From assembly GCA_034435955.1 (NCBI GenBank), contig DAOTWA010000027.1, positions 1 to 64,000 on the forward strand: a stretch of DNA of 64,000 bases, given 5' to 3'. A program made the translations under genes and the position numbers. The notes under the pieces are model-generated. The model was given only the letters and a program-made list of their open reading frames with translations. It had not been told where the DNA came from and made no database searches. This DNA comes from DAOTWA01 sp034435955. Lineage in GTDB: Bacteria > Chloroflexota > Anaerolineae > Anaerolineales > Anaerolineaceae. Position 1 is the stretch's first letter, and each line of letters opens with the position of its first letter. Below are positions 34,657 to 44,130 of the stretch, piece by piece.

Positions 34657-35442
34657 TCAGCCGTAAAGATCCAGGCGTCTGTCCTGAAGGATGGGGATGC
34701 GCTTTCGGGTTCGTTCGACCTCTTCCAGATCGAGCTCAGCGGTAAACAGGGCTTCCTGGTCTCCCCCTTCAGTGATGGCGCGTCCCTGCGGATCGATCAC
34801 CGCACTGGCGCCGCCAAAAATTTCGCCTCTGCTCTCGCCCACCCGATTGACACCCGCCATGAAGAGCTGGTTTTCGATGGCGCGTGCGCGCAGCAGAGTG
34901 CGCCATGCCTCCAGGCGTGAAGCCGGCCACTCGGCGGGCATCAGTACGAGCAGAGCTCCTTCAGCGGCATAGCGACGGAACATCTCTGGGAAGCGCAGGT
35001 CGTAGCAGATAGCCAGGCCGGTGCGGCCCCATGGAAGGCTTGCATTGACGAGGGTTCCTCCGGGTGAGAGCCAGAGGTGTTCATCCATCAGGCGGAAGAG
35101 GTGCACTTTTCGATATGTTGCAAGCAGGCTTCCATTTGAATCGTAAAGAACGAATGTGTTGTACACCTTCCTGCTATCCAGCTCGAGGGATGAACCGCCC
35201 AGGGCGATGGCATGTTCACGCGCCAGGGACGCCATGCGCTGAAATGTCCCTTCGCCGAGCGGGGAGGCCAGCTCGGCAGCGTGCTCGAGTGCGTAGCCGC
35301 TCGTCCAAAGTTCGGGCAGTAGGGCCAGATCGCTGCCAAGGTGGACCGCCTCGCCGACAAAAGCAGCGGCTCTTTCGAAGTTTTCCTGGGGTTGTCCCAG
35401 GTAGACATCCATCTGGATGAGAGAGATTTGAAGATGTGTCAT
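34657..35442 (-). CDS. Nitrilase-superfamily carbon-nitrogen hydrolase (omega-amidase-like)
   Basis: A 261-residue amidase with the complete Glu-Lys-Cys triad: Glu44 in LLPELWTSG, Lys112 in YRKVHLF and Cys146 in AICYDLRFPE. The last motif is typical of the Nit/omega-amidase branch (NIT2-like), which clears alpha-ketoglutaramate or deaminated glutathione, so metabolite repair is likely. ATG was chosen because AGGAG lies six bases upstream; the open frame extends 38 codons further without support. It lies on the minus strand inside the GT-C cluster and is divergent from the GT87-like gene, so it is probably an independent unit. Confidence 0.93.
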   Translation of the reverse strand: MTHLQISLIQMDVYLGQPQENFERAAAFVGEAVHLGSDLALLPELWTSGYALEHAAELASPLGEGTFQRMASLAREHAIALGGSSLELDSRKVYNTFVLYDSNGSLLATYRKVHLFRLMDEHLWLSPGGTLVNASLPWGRTGLAICYDLRFPEMFRRYAAEGALLVLMPAEWPASRLEAWRTLLRARAIENQLFMAGVNRVGESRGEIFGGASAVIDPQGRAITEGGDQEALFTAELDLEEVERTRKRIPILQDRRLDLYG

Positions 35443-35543
35443 TGCGAGCTCCTGGTCTATTATAGACTGTAACGGGTTGGTGTGGTTGACCTGATATCTG
35501 AATGCATGTACAATCCGGAGCACGCCCCTGATGTTGCCATGAA

Positions 35544-36845
35544 ATGGGTTCATCAATTCTCACCATCTTGGAAGGAGAACTTCCCTTGCAAGGGTCACGT
35601 ACTTCATGGATGCCCATAGTCCTTATCGTTGCTATCTTAGCGGCTCTGGCCGGCCTCACCTGGGTTAATTACCGCTTTTCTATTCAAAACCCGGGTGGAA
35701 ACGACTTCCTGGCACGCTGGAATGGCGCACACTTCTGGCTGGTGGAAGGGGTGAGCCCTTATGATCCGCAGGTTGGCAAGGCGGCGCAGCAAATGATTTA
35801 TGGCCGGCCGGCCGATCCGTCCAGGAATGAGGACGCTGCCTTATTCGTCTATCCACTGTTCTCGATGGTCTTCTTCGGACCGTTTGGTCTGCTGGACTAC
35901 ACCCTGGCGCGCGCCTTGTGGATGACCCTGCTCGAGGTTGCTCTGGTTTTATTGAGTGTGGTGAGCTTGCGTATGGCCGGATGGAAGCTATCTAGCCTGG
36001 GCGTTGGTATCGTATTCCTGGCCAGCCTGTTGTGGTACAACGGCGCGCGCACGATCATCCTGGGCCAGTTCTCCGGGTTGAACGCCCTTTTGATGGCCGC
36101 GGCCGTCTATTTTATTTGGCGCGGTTACGACTTCGGACCGGGCATCCTTCTGGCGCTCTCGCTTTCCAAACCTCAGATGAGCTTTCTGCTCGCCCCATTT
36201 GTTCTTCTGTGGGCGCTTTCAGTGAAACGCTACCGTCTGTTGCTGTCTTTTTTGGGAGCCTTCGGGCTCTTAATGCTGGCTACCCTGGCGTTGATTCCGG
36301 ATTGGCCTTTGCAGTGGCTTCGCGAGCTCGTGGCCTACCCCGAATACACCGGGCGCATCGGTTCGGTCGTCTCGGTGGTGGCCAATGCCATGCCGGGCAT
36401 TGGCAAACCGGTATCGCTATTCCTTTATGCATTATTCGGTCTTTATCTATTATACGAGTGGGTGCGGGTGTGGGGCCGTGATGCGAATTCGTTCCTGTGG
36501 ACTGCCATGATGACCCTGGTCGTTACCAATATTGTTGCTCCGCGCACGGCAACCCCCCATTACGTGGCTTTGCTGCCGGTCGTCTTCATGCTATTCAGCG
36601 CCTGGCAGGAGCGGTGGGGTAGAGCCGGACGGGTCTTGGAATGGTTGCTGGCTTTGCTGCTGGTTGTCGGTCAATGGGCGTTGTTTCTGGCGACGGTGAA
36701 AGGCAATGAGGAGGCGGCGGTGATGTATCTGCCGATCCCGATCCTATGTTTGTTAGGATTATGGTGGGTGCGCTGGTGGCTGGTGCGGCCGCCAAAGCTC
36801 CTGTACGAGCAGCTTCTCGAAATCGAAGGGCGGAAAGTGCAGTAG
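35544..36845 (+). CDS. GT87/DUF2029-type membrane mannosyltransferase-like protein
   Basis: A 433-residue protein with about 11 helices. The first extracytoplasmic loop reads GGNDFLARWNGAHFWLVEGVSPYDP, matching the DF...G.SPYDP pattern of DUF2029/GT87 polyprenol-phosphate-mannose-dependent transferases. SLSKPQMSFLL in the middle is also typical (KPQ motif). It starts a run of four plus-strand GT-C genes with tight spacing. The product probably adds mannose or a related sugar to a surface glycan or lipid; this is family inference. Confidence 0.82.
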   Translation: MGSSILTILEGELPLQGSRTSWMPIVLIVAILAALAGLTWVNYRFSIQNPGGNDFLARWNGAHFWLVEGVSPYDPQVGKAAQQMIYGRPADPSRNEDAALFVYPLFSMVFFGPFGLLDYTLARALWMTLLEVALVLLSVVSLRMAGWKLSSLGVGIVFLASLLWYNGARTIILGQFSGLNALLMAAAVYFIWRGYDFGPGILLALSLSKPQMSFLLAPFVLLWALSVKRYRLLLSFLGAFGLLMLATLALIPDWPLQWLRELVAYPEYTGRIGSVVSVVANAMPGIGKPVSLFLYALFGLYLLYEWVRVWGRDANSFLWTAMMTLVVTNIVAPRTATPHYVALLPVVFMLFSAWQERWGRAGRVLEWLLALLLVVGQWALFLATVKGNEEAAVMYLPIPILCLLGLWWVRWWLVRPPKLLYEQLLEIEGRKVQ

Positions 36846-36853
36846 GTAAAGGC

Positions 36854-38365
36854 GTGCTACGGGGGCGGATCTTTCTCAAGAGCAAGCAAATGCTTTGGCC
36901 GGCGGTTATTTTCCTGCCCGCCCTGGTTTTACGCGTGCTTTACCTTCCCAGCCGCGGCATCTGGTACGACGACGCTTTCAGCATCTTTCTATCACGCCAA
37001 TCATTGGGACGTATCGTGGCAGGCACAGCCGCCGATACGATGCCGCCGCTGTATTATTTTTTATTGCATTATTGGATGGATCTATTTGGACAGAGCCTCG
37101 TAGCACTACGTTCCCTCAATGTGCTGATCAGCCTGGGAATTGTGGCTCTCGTATGGCGCCTGGCTTCCAGTCTGATCGACCCCAAGGCAGGGATATGGGC
37201 GGCGATTTTTACCGCCGTGTCATCATTTCAGGTCTATCACGCCCAGGAATTGCGCATGTACGCTCTACTTGCGCTGTGTGGCCTGGGTTATGTTACCTTT
37301 TTCAGCCGCATTTACTTTACAAGCAGAGCTTCTCTGAAAAGGAAGATTTATGATTGGAGTGGTCTGGTGCTGTGCGCCACGGCGGCCATGTACACGCACA
37401 ACCTGGCGGTGTTCACCCTGGCGGCGCCAGGAGTGTTCCTGGCGTTGAAGCGGCGCTGGGGACAGCTTCTCCGGCTGGCAGGCGTGGGCGTTATCGTGGC
37501 CCTGCTGTCTCTGCCCTGGCTGATGAAGGTCCCCGCTCAGGTAGCCAAAATCGAGCGCGCCTTCTGGACATTGCGCCCAGGCGTGGTGGACATACTGCAA
37601 GGATTGATCGAAGCGCATGCCAATCTACCCCTGCCGCCGGCCTTGCTCTCCATAGCGGCTTTTATCACCCTGCTACTGGTCACTCTGACCGCATGGGAAG
37701 CGCTGCGTAACCGCTGGCGCGACGATGGCTTCCTGCTGCTGGCGACCTTAGCGTTAATCCCGCCATTTCTGCTTTTCATCGCTTCCTATTTGATGCGCTC
37801 AATATTCGCCCCCCGCGCCTTCATGCCTTCCATGCTGGCTTATTACCTGCTACTATCGCGAGTGGTCTCGCAGGCGCGTGTTCGGGCAGTCGGATGGATC
37901 GCCGGGGGTGCTTTCGTGGCGTTGTCGCTCGCTTCGCTGCCGGCCTTGTACCGCTTCGATTCGTTTCCGCGCTCGCCTTTCCAGCCGGCGATGGCCAGTT
38001 TGGCAGAACGCGTCACAGCCAGCGACCGGGTTGTGCACGAAAACAAGCTGAGTTACTTCCCAAGCGCCTATTACGCGCCCGGGATAGCGCAAACCTTCCT
38101 GCCGGACCCGCCTGGTTCACACAACGATACTTTGGCGCCCGCCACCCAGGCCGCCGTGGGCATTTTCCCCGCCGTCGACCTGCCATCCGTGGTGGGGGAT
38201 GCCAAACGGGTATTTTTCGTGGTCTTCCGTGAGGCCATCGAAGAGTACAAATCAACCGGGCAGGCGAATGATCCGGCATTGACCTGGCTCGAGGAGCGCT
38301 TTACGCTGGCGGACAGGCAGGTCTTCAACGATCTGGAGATATACACTTTCGTCAGAGGGCCATGA
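36854..38365 (+). CDS. GT-C membrane glycosyltransferase-like protein (GT39/GT83 type)
   Basis: A protein of 491-503 residues, depending on start. I use GTG nine bases after the previous stop (preceded by AGGTAAAGG); an ATG twelve codons later gives MLWPAVIFLP and is equally possible. The first loop has SRGIWYDDAFSIFLSRQ, then ADTMPPLYYFLLHYW, the classic Asp pair plus PPLYY of GT39-type proteins, and AQELRMYALLAL follows. About 11 helices are visible, then an extracytoplasmic C-terminal region. Its stop overlaps the next start (ATGA), indicating coupled translation. Confidence 0.82.
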   Translation: MLRGRIFLKSKQMLWPAVIFLPALVLRVLYLPSRGIWYDDAFSIFLSRQSLGRIVAGTAADTMPPLYYFLLHYWMDLFGQSLVALRSLNVLISLGIVALVWRLASSLIDPKAGIWAAIFTAVSSFQVYHAQELRMYALLALCGLGYVTFFSRIYFTSRASLKRKIYDWSGLVLCATAAMYTHNLAVFTLAAPGVFLALKRRWGQLLRLAGVGVIVALLSLPWLMKVPAQVAKIERAFWTLRPGVVDILQGLIEAHANLPLPPALLSIAAFITLLLVTLTAWEALRNRWRDDGFLLLATLALIPPFLLFIASYLMRSIFAPRAFMPSMLAYYLLLSRVVSQARVRAVGWIAGGAFVALSLASLPALYRFDSFPRSPFQPAMASLAERVTASDRVVHENKLSYFPSAYYAPGIAQTFLPDPPGSHNDTLAPATQAAVGIFPAVDLPSVVGDAKRVFFVVFREAIEEYKSTGQANDPALTWLEERFTLADRQVFNDLEIYTFVRGP

Positions 38366-40053
38366 AGCTGCGCTGGTATCTGCTGTTGGGCGTGTTGGGC
38401 ATCCTGGCTACGTGGGTTGGATCCCACTGGCAGGCCAATCCCGGATACATGGATGCGGAATACTATTATTCCGGCGGTTTGCGCATAGCCACTGGTTATG
38501 GCTTCAGTGAGCCTTTTCTCTGGAATTATCTGGATGATCCCCCTGGAGTGCCTCATCCGGCTTTTACCTACTGGATGCCGCTGGCCTCTTTCCTGGCCGC
38601 CGCTGGCATGGCGTTGGGGGGTGAAGCGGCTTTCGCGCTGGCCAGAATCCCTTTCATTCTTGTGGCAGGCGTTGTTGCAGCACTGACCGCCTGGTTGGCG
38701 TTTGACCTCAGCGGCAAAAAACGTGTGGCTGTTACCGCTGGTCTCTTAGCGGCAGTCTCAGGCTTTTATTTCCCATACTTATCCATTACGGAAACATTCG
38801 GTCTTTTCATGCTGGAAGGCGCGCTTTTTTTACAGGTGGCCGCTGCGATGCGCCGCCAGGCACGCGCAGACCAATCCGCGCGGGGTCATGCGATTTTGCT
38901 CGCACTGGCTGTTGGCTTGATCGCCGGTTTGATGCACATGACCCGTGCGGACGGTCTTCTTTGGCTGGCGTTAGGCCTGGCGCTCGTGTTGTACCTGAGA
39001 TGGAGGGTCGGGCGTGAAAAAAGGTTGACTTTATCGGAAGAGGTTAAGGATCACAGCTCAGGCCGGTCATACCCGCTTGTTCTCGCCCTGCCGGCGGTCC
39101 TGGTTGGTTATCTGTTGATTGCCGCTCCCTGGCTGGCGCGCAACTGGTCCAACTTTGGCTCGCTTCTTCCGCCAGGCGGTGGAACGGCGTTGTGGCTAAC
39201 CCGCTATGATCAACTTTACGTCTATCCTTCCACCCAGGTGACTGCCCAGGCGTGGCTGGCCTCCGGCCTGGGAGCCATTCTCAAAGTCCGTTGGGATGCT
39301 TTGCTTGCCAATTTGAAGACTTTTTTGGGCGTTCAGGCGGAAATATTCCTTCTACCGCTGCTGATCTTTGGCCTCTTGCGTTATCGTTCGGATTTTCGCG
39401 TGCGGGTGGGTGCCCTGGCTTGGTTTCTGGTGCTGGCGGTGATGACGCTGGTGTTCCCCTTCGCAGGTGCGCGCGGTGGTTTCTTCCATTCGGGCGCCGC
39501 TCTCCAGCCGTTGATATGGGCCCTCTCTGCCGCCGGCATAGAGCCCTTCATCCAGTGGGGTGTGCGCAAGCGCAGGTGGGCAGAGAGCACGTCCTGGCTG
39601 GTCTTCCCGGCCGAACTGGTTGCTCTCGCGATCTTCTTCACCGCCGTCGTTTATCACAACCTGGTGATCGGACCGGATGCTGCGCAGCCTGTCTGGGGTC
39701 AGGCAGAGAGCGTTTACCGCCTTGCGGATGCCTCTCTGTCTAAAGAGGGGATGGACCCCGCGGATGTGGTGATGGTGAATAATCCACCTGGTTACTTCGT
39801 TGCCACCGGACGTTCATCCATCGTTATTCCGGATGGAGACGAAACCACCTTGCTCGCTGTGGCTAACCGATACCGCCCGGCTTATTTGATCCTCGAGCAC
39901 AACCATCCAGCAGGATTGAACGATCTCTATCAACATCCCAAAGACCTTTCCGGGCTGAAATATTTGCGCAGCGACGGGGATGTGCATTTCTTCCGCTTCA
40001 TCTATCCCGAGACCTCGCTCCGTTCCTGCATACCTGGACGGAATCCGCGATGA
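38362..40053 (+). CDS. GT-C-like polytopic membrane protein
   Basis: A 563-residue protein with about 11 helices. The first loop holds NPGYMDAEYYYSGGLRIATG, with one clear acidic pair (Asp-Ala-Glu), and VPHPAFTYWMPLASF, resembling uncharacterised GT-C glycosyltransferases. HMTRADGLLWL in the middle matches the TRpDG motif found in many of these proteins. It is translationally coupled at both ends by ATGA overlaps with its neighbours. Function is inferred only from fold and context. Confidence 0.78.
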   Translation: MKLRWYLLLGVLGILATWVGSHWQANPGYMDAEYYYSGGLRIATGYGFSEPFLWNYLDDPPGVPHPAFTYWMPLASFLAAAGMALGGEAAFALARIPFILVAGVVAALTAWLAFDLSGKKRVAVTAGLLAAVSGFYFPYLSITETFGLFMLEGALFLQVAAAMRRQARADQSARGHAILLALAVGLIAGLMHMTRADGLLWLALGLALVLYLRWRVGREKRLTLSEEVKDHSSGRSYPLVLALPAVLVGYLLIAAPWLARNWSNFGSLLPPGGGTALWLTRYDQLYVYPSTQVTAQAWLASGLGAILKVRWDALLANLKTFLGVQAEIFLLPLLIFGLLRYRSDFRVRVGALAWFLVLAVMTLVFPFAGARGGFFHSGAALQPLIWALSAAGIEPFIQWGVRKRRWAESTSWLVFPAELVALAIFFTAVVYHNLVIGPDAAQPVWGQAESVYRLADASLSKEGMDPADVVMVNNPPGYFVATGRSSIVIPDGDETTLLAVANRYRPAYLILEHNHPAGLNDLYQHPKDLSGLKYLRSDGDVHFFRFIYPETSLRSCIPGRNPR

Positions 40054-41534
40054 AGACCGGATTCCCGATTCGCTCAATCCTCATTCTTGGGCTGGTGGCA
40101 GCTCTATCGCTCGGCGCTTATCTCTTGTGGAGCGCTCAGAAGACCCAGGTCGGCTTTCCGCTCGACGATGCCTGGATTCATCAGACATATGCGCGCAATC
40201 TTGCGCTGCGCGGTGAGTGGTCTTTCCTGCCGGGTGAACCCTCCGCTGGGTCAACTGCGCCGTTGTGGTCATTGTTGCTGACGCCGGGATATTTGCTGGG
40301 CGCAAGTCCATTTACGTGGACCTTTATCCTCGAATGGTTGATGTTGTGGGGCCTGGCGCTGCTCATGGAGATGGGCCAGCGGCGTCACCTTCCTCGCCTG
40401 ACTGCATCGGTACCCTGGGCCGGTCTGTTGGCGGTGTTGGAATGGCATTTGGTGTGGGCAGCCGGATCGGGAATGGAAACCCTACTCCAGGCACTTCTCA
40501 TAACCGCTGTGCTGATTGGATTGGAGGGCGATCATACACGCTGGGCCCTGCTCGGAGCTGGCGTCGGCCTTTCCGCCTGGGTGCGGCCGGATGGCATCAC
40601 CCTGCTTGGACCGCTACTATTCACTGCTTTTCTTGCACCCGGAAATGCCAGGGAACGCACACGCCGCAGCGCAATTTCGATCGCTTGTTTTGCTGCGCTT
40701 TTCCTCCCTTACTTATTGTTCAACTTCCGCCTGGCGGGGACGATCTGGCCAAACACCTACTTCGCCAAGCAGGCCGAATATGCTATTTACCAGAAGCTTC
40801 CTCTGTCTCTGCGTTATCTGGGAGAGTTCAAGCTGCCCTTAATTGGAACTGGTTCGCTCCTGCTACCCGGGGCAATACTCTTCGCCTGGGGTTCAGTACG
40901 CGGCCGTCGTTGGAATCGAATTGGTGGTTTAATTTGGTGGTTGGGGTATCTGGGCATCTATGCGCTTCGCCTGCCGGTCGATTACCAGCACGGACGGTAC
41001 ATCATCCCGGCCATGCCGATCTTCTTTCTCTGGGGGACTGTCGGGCTGGCCGAATTTGTCTTGAGCGTGCGAGGGATGAGAGGCTGGGAGTGGGTGGTCG
41101 GCCGCGCTTGGAGTCTGTCTGCTATCCTGGTTTTGAGCGCCTTCTGGGTAATTGGCGGCAACGCATACGCCACAGACGTGGCGATCATCAATACCGAAAT
41201 GGTGCGCACTGCGCAATGGATTGCGGCCAACACGCCTGCTCATGCGCTGGTAGCCGCACATGATATCGGCGCGCTAGGTTTCTACAGCCAGCGCAGGCTG
41301 GTGGACCTGGCCGGCCTGGTATCGCCTGAAGTGATCCCTTTCATAAGAGATGAAACGCGAATTGCCGAGTACTTGGATGCACAGAAAGTCGACTACCTGG
41401 TAACGTTCCCCACCTGGTATCCGCAGATCACAGATAGGCTTCGGCCTGTGTTCATAACGGGCGGCACATTTGCCCCCTCGAATGGCGGTGAGAACATGGC
41501 CGTTTACCGGTGGGGGCTGGGATCGTCCCCGTAA
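40050..41534 (+). CDS. GT-C-like polytopic membrane protein
   Basis: A 494-residue protein with about ten helices. The first loop has FPLDDAWIHQTYARNLA and then PSAGSTAPLWSLLL, a signature shared by a group of uncharacterised membrane proteins; the paired Asp residues fit GT-C catalysis. WVRPDGITLLGPLL near the middle corresponds to the RPDG motif of the upstream neighbour. It ends the coupled plus-strand run; a promoter for the next, unrelated gene follows about 50 bases later. Confidence 0.78.
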   Translation: MKTGFPIRSILILGLVAALSLGAYLLWSAQKTQVGFPLDDAWIHQTYARNLALRGEWSFLPGEPSAGSTAPLWSLLLTPGYLLGASPFTWTFILEWLMLWGLALLMEMGQRRHLPRLTASVPWAGLLAVLEWHLVWAAGSGMETLLQALLITAVLIGLEGDHTRWALLGAGVGLSAWVRPDGITLLGPLLFTAFLAPGNARERTRRSAISIACFAALFLPYLLFNFRLAGTIWPNTYFAKQAEYAIYQKLPLSLRYLGEFKLPLIGTGSLLLPGAILFAWGSVRGRRWNRIGGLIWWLGYLGIYALRLPVDYQHGRYIIPAMPIFFLWGTVGLAEFVLSVRGMRGWEWVVGRAWSLSAILVLSAFWVIGGNAYATDVAIINTEMVRTAQWIAANTPAHALVAAHDIGALGFYSQRRLVDLAGLVSPEVIPFIRDETRIAEYLDAQKVDYLVTFPTWYPQITDRLRPVFITGGTFAPSNGGENMAVYRWGLGSSP

Positions 41535-41582
41535 GCCTGAGTCCTATGCAAGATCGGGCAGCCTCGCGCTCTCATCATTCGG

Positions 41583-41612
41583 TTGCACCCATCGAAATGT
41601 TTGTGCTATACT
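41583..41612 (+). promoter_or_regulatory. Promoter upstream of the DegS-like kinase gene
   Basis: TTGCAC is followed after 18 bases by TATACT. It lies in the 200-base gap after the GT-C run, leaving a leader of about 115 bases. Confidence 0.6.
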
Positions 41613-41736
41613 AAATCGAATTGGTTCAGGCAAATTCAAAATTAATTCTATTCTCGTCGGGTCAATCAGAAACAGCGAACCGGGCGATTATTAAGTGTTG
41701 TGTCCGTGGACTGGATAAGGATAGGAGAGGCGGAAT

Positions 41737-42801
41737 ATGGAATCGGCTCATACCCAAGAACTCACCAATCCCTGGGAAGCCCTGGAAGAGGAAGTGCGTA
41801 ATGAGCTGGACCACTCTCAGCGTGCACTCAAGGAAATCAGCATGATGCTGGAGCAGAGCCAGATCGAGATGAACAAGCTGGCTCAGCGCAACACCGCTAT
41901 TACCGCCCACCTTCAGCAGATCCAATCACAAATCGAGACTATGCCGCGAGGCGATATCCGGATGACCTATGATTCCGCCCTCGAAGTGCAGCAACGTCTG
42001 TTTGTCATGCGCGGCCAAATCGAAAAGCTGCAGAGTGATCAGGCGCACCTGCAAAAATATGTGGCATTGGCAGAGAGAATACTCAATCTGATCGAAGGCG
42101 GCATCCCAACAAAACAGCCGCAGCACAAGATGGGCCCCGCCTCTGCCACAGTCGAGATGATGATCAATGCACAGGAGACCGAGCGTCAGCGGTTGTCGCG
42201 TCAGATGCACGATGGTCCAGCTCAAGCGCTCTCCAACTTCATCCTGCAGACTGAGATCGCCATGCGCCTGTTCGACGTTGACCAGACGCGCGCCCGCGAG
42301 GAGCTGAATAGCCTGAGGGCAGCCGCATTGGATACCTTCCAGAAGGTTCGCAGCTATATCTTCGAACTGCGTCCGATGATGCTTGACGATTTGGGTTTGA
42401 TCCCGACGCTGGAGAACTATGCCAAAACCTTCAAAGAGCAAACTGGCTGCGAGGTTAACACTCTGGCAACTGGTAGGGAGAAGCGTTTGGAATCCTATCT
42501 GGAGGTCATGATCTTTCGTGCTGTCCAAGAGCTCTTGAACAATGCGGCGCACACATCGCATGCTACCCAGGCCAAAATTCAGATTAATATCGACGATGAT
42601 CTCGTCAAAGTCTCTGTCGAGGACAACGGCGAAGGCATCGATTCTAAGATCCTGACCGAGGGAGATAGTCTTGGTCTGAAGCTGATCAAAGAAAGAGTGG
42701 AGATGCTGGGCGGATTTTTGGAAATCGACACGGTTCCCGGACAGGGCGCCACCGTTAGCTTTCAGGTACCTGCAATGAAGCAAACCTCTCCACCGGCGTG
42801 A
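41737..42801 (+). CDS. Cytoplasmic DegS/NarL-type sensor histidine kinase
   Basis: A 354-residue soluble kinase. Residues 1-120 form a long coiled coil (heptads such as LKEISMMLEQSQIEMNKLAQ). The HisKA_3 phosphoacceptor segment is ERQRLSRQMHDGPAQALS (His158), followed by FELRPMMLDDLGLIP. The ATPase domain has the N box QELLNNAAHTSHA, the G1 box VEDNGEGID and the G2 box DSLGLKLIKERVEMLGG. There is no membrane segment, so it senses an internal signal, as DegS does. No response regulator is encoded nearby, making it an orphan kinase in this window. The following gene is a PPi-type phosphofructokinase 75 bases away. Confidence 0.92.
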   Translation: MESAHTQELTNPWEALEEEVRNELDHSQRALKEISMMLEQSQIEMNKLAQRNTAITAHLQQIQSQIETMPRGDIRMTYDSALEVQQRLFVMRGQIEKLQSDQAHLQKYVALAERILNLIEGGIPTKQPQHKMGPASATVEMMINAQETERQRLSRQMHDGPAQALSNFILQTEIAMRLFDVDQTRAREELNSLRAAALDTFQKVRSYIFELRPMMLDDLGLIPTLENYAKTFKEQTGCEVNTLATGREKRLESYLEVMIFRAVQELLNNAAHTSHATQAKIQINIDDDLVKVSVEDNGEGIDSKILTEGDSLGLKLIKERVEMLGGFLEIDTVPGQGATVSFQVPAMKQTSPPA

Positions 42802-42876
42802 TTTGGTCTTGGTGTAAGCATTGGAATTATCCGAGTGTTATCATTCTTTATAAAGCAATAAGGAGGAATAAAAAGC

Positions 42877-44046
<1,170 letters not shown>

Positions 44047-44130
44047 TCTTCTTGGCATTCAAAGAATATGATATGACGTGGCTGGCCGATCAGGGCTGGC
44101 CACGAATTACGTGAATTCGAGGAGGGTTTC

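Noticed and set aside
29972..41534. Mobile or horizontally acquired island containing the GT-C genes
   Set aside because: No integrase, transposase, tRNA junction or direct repeats were seen at its borders.
44047..44130. CGTGGC/GCCACG repeat between the PFK and aldolase-like genes
   Set aside because: The stem is short and imperfect with no T-run; it is not a convincing terminator or operator.
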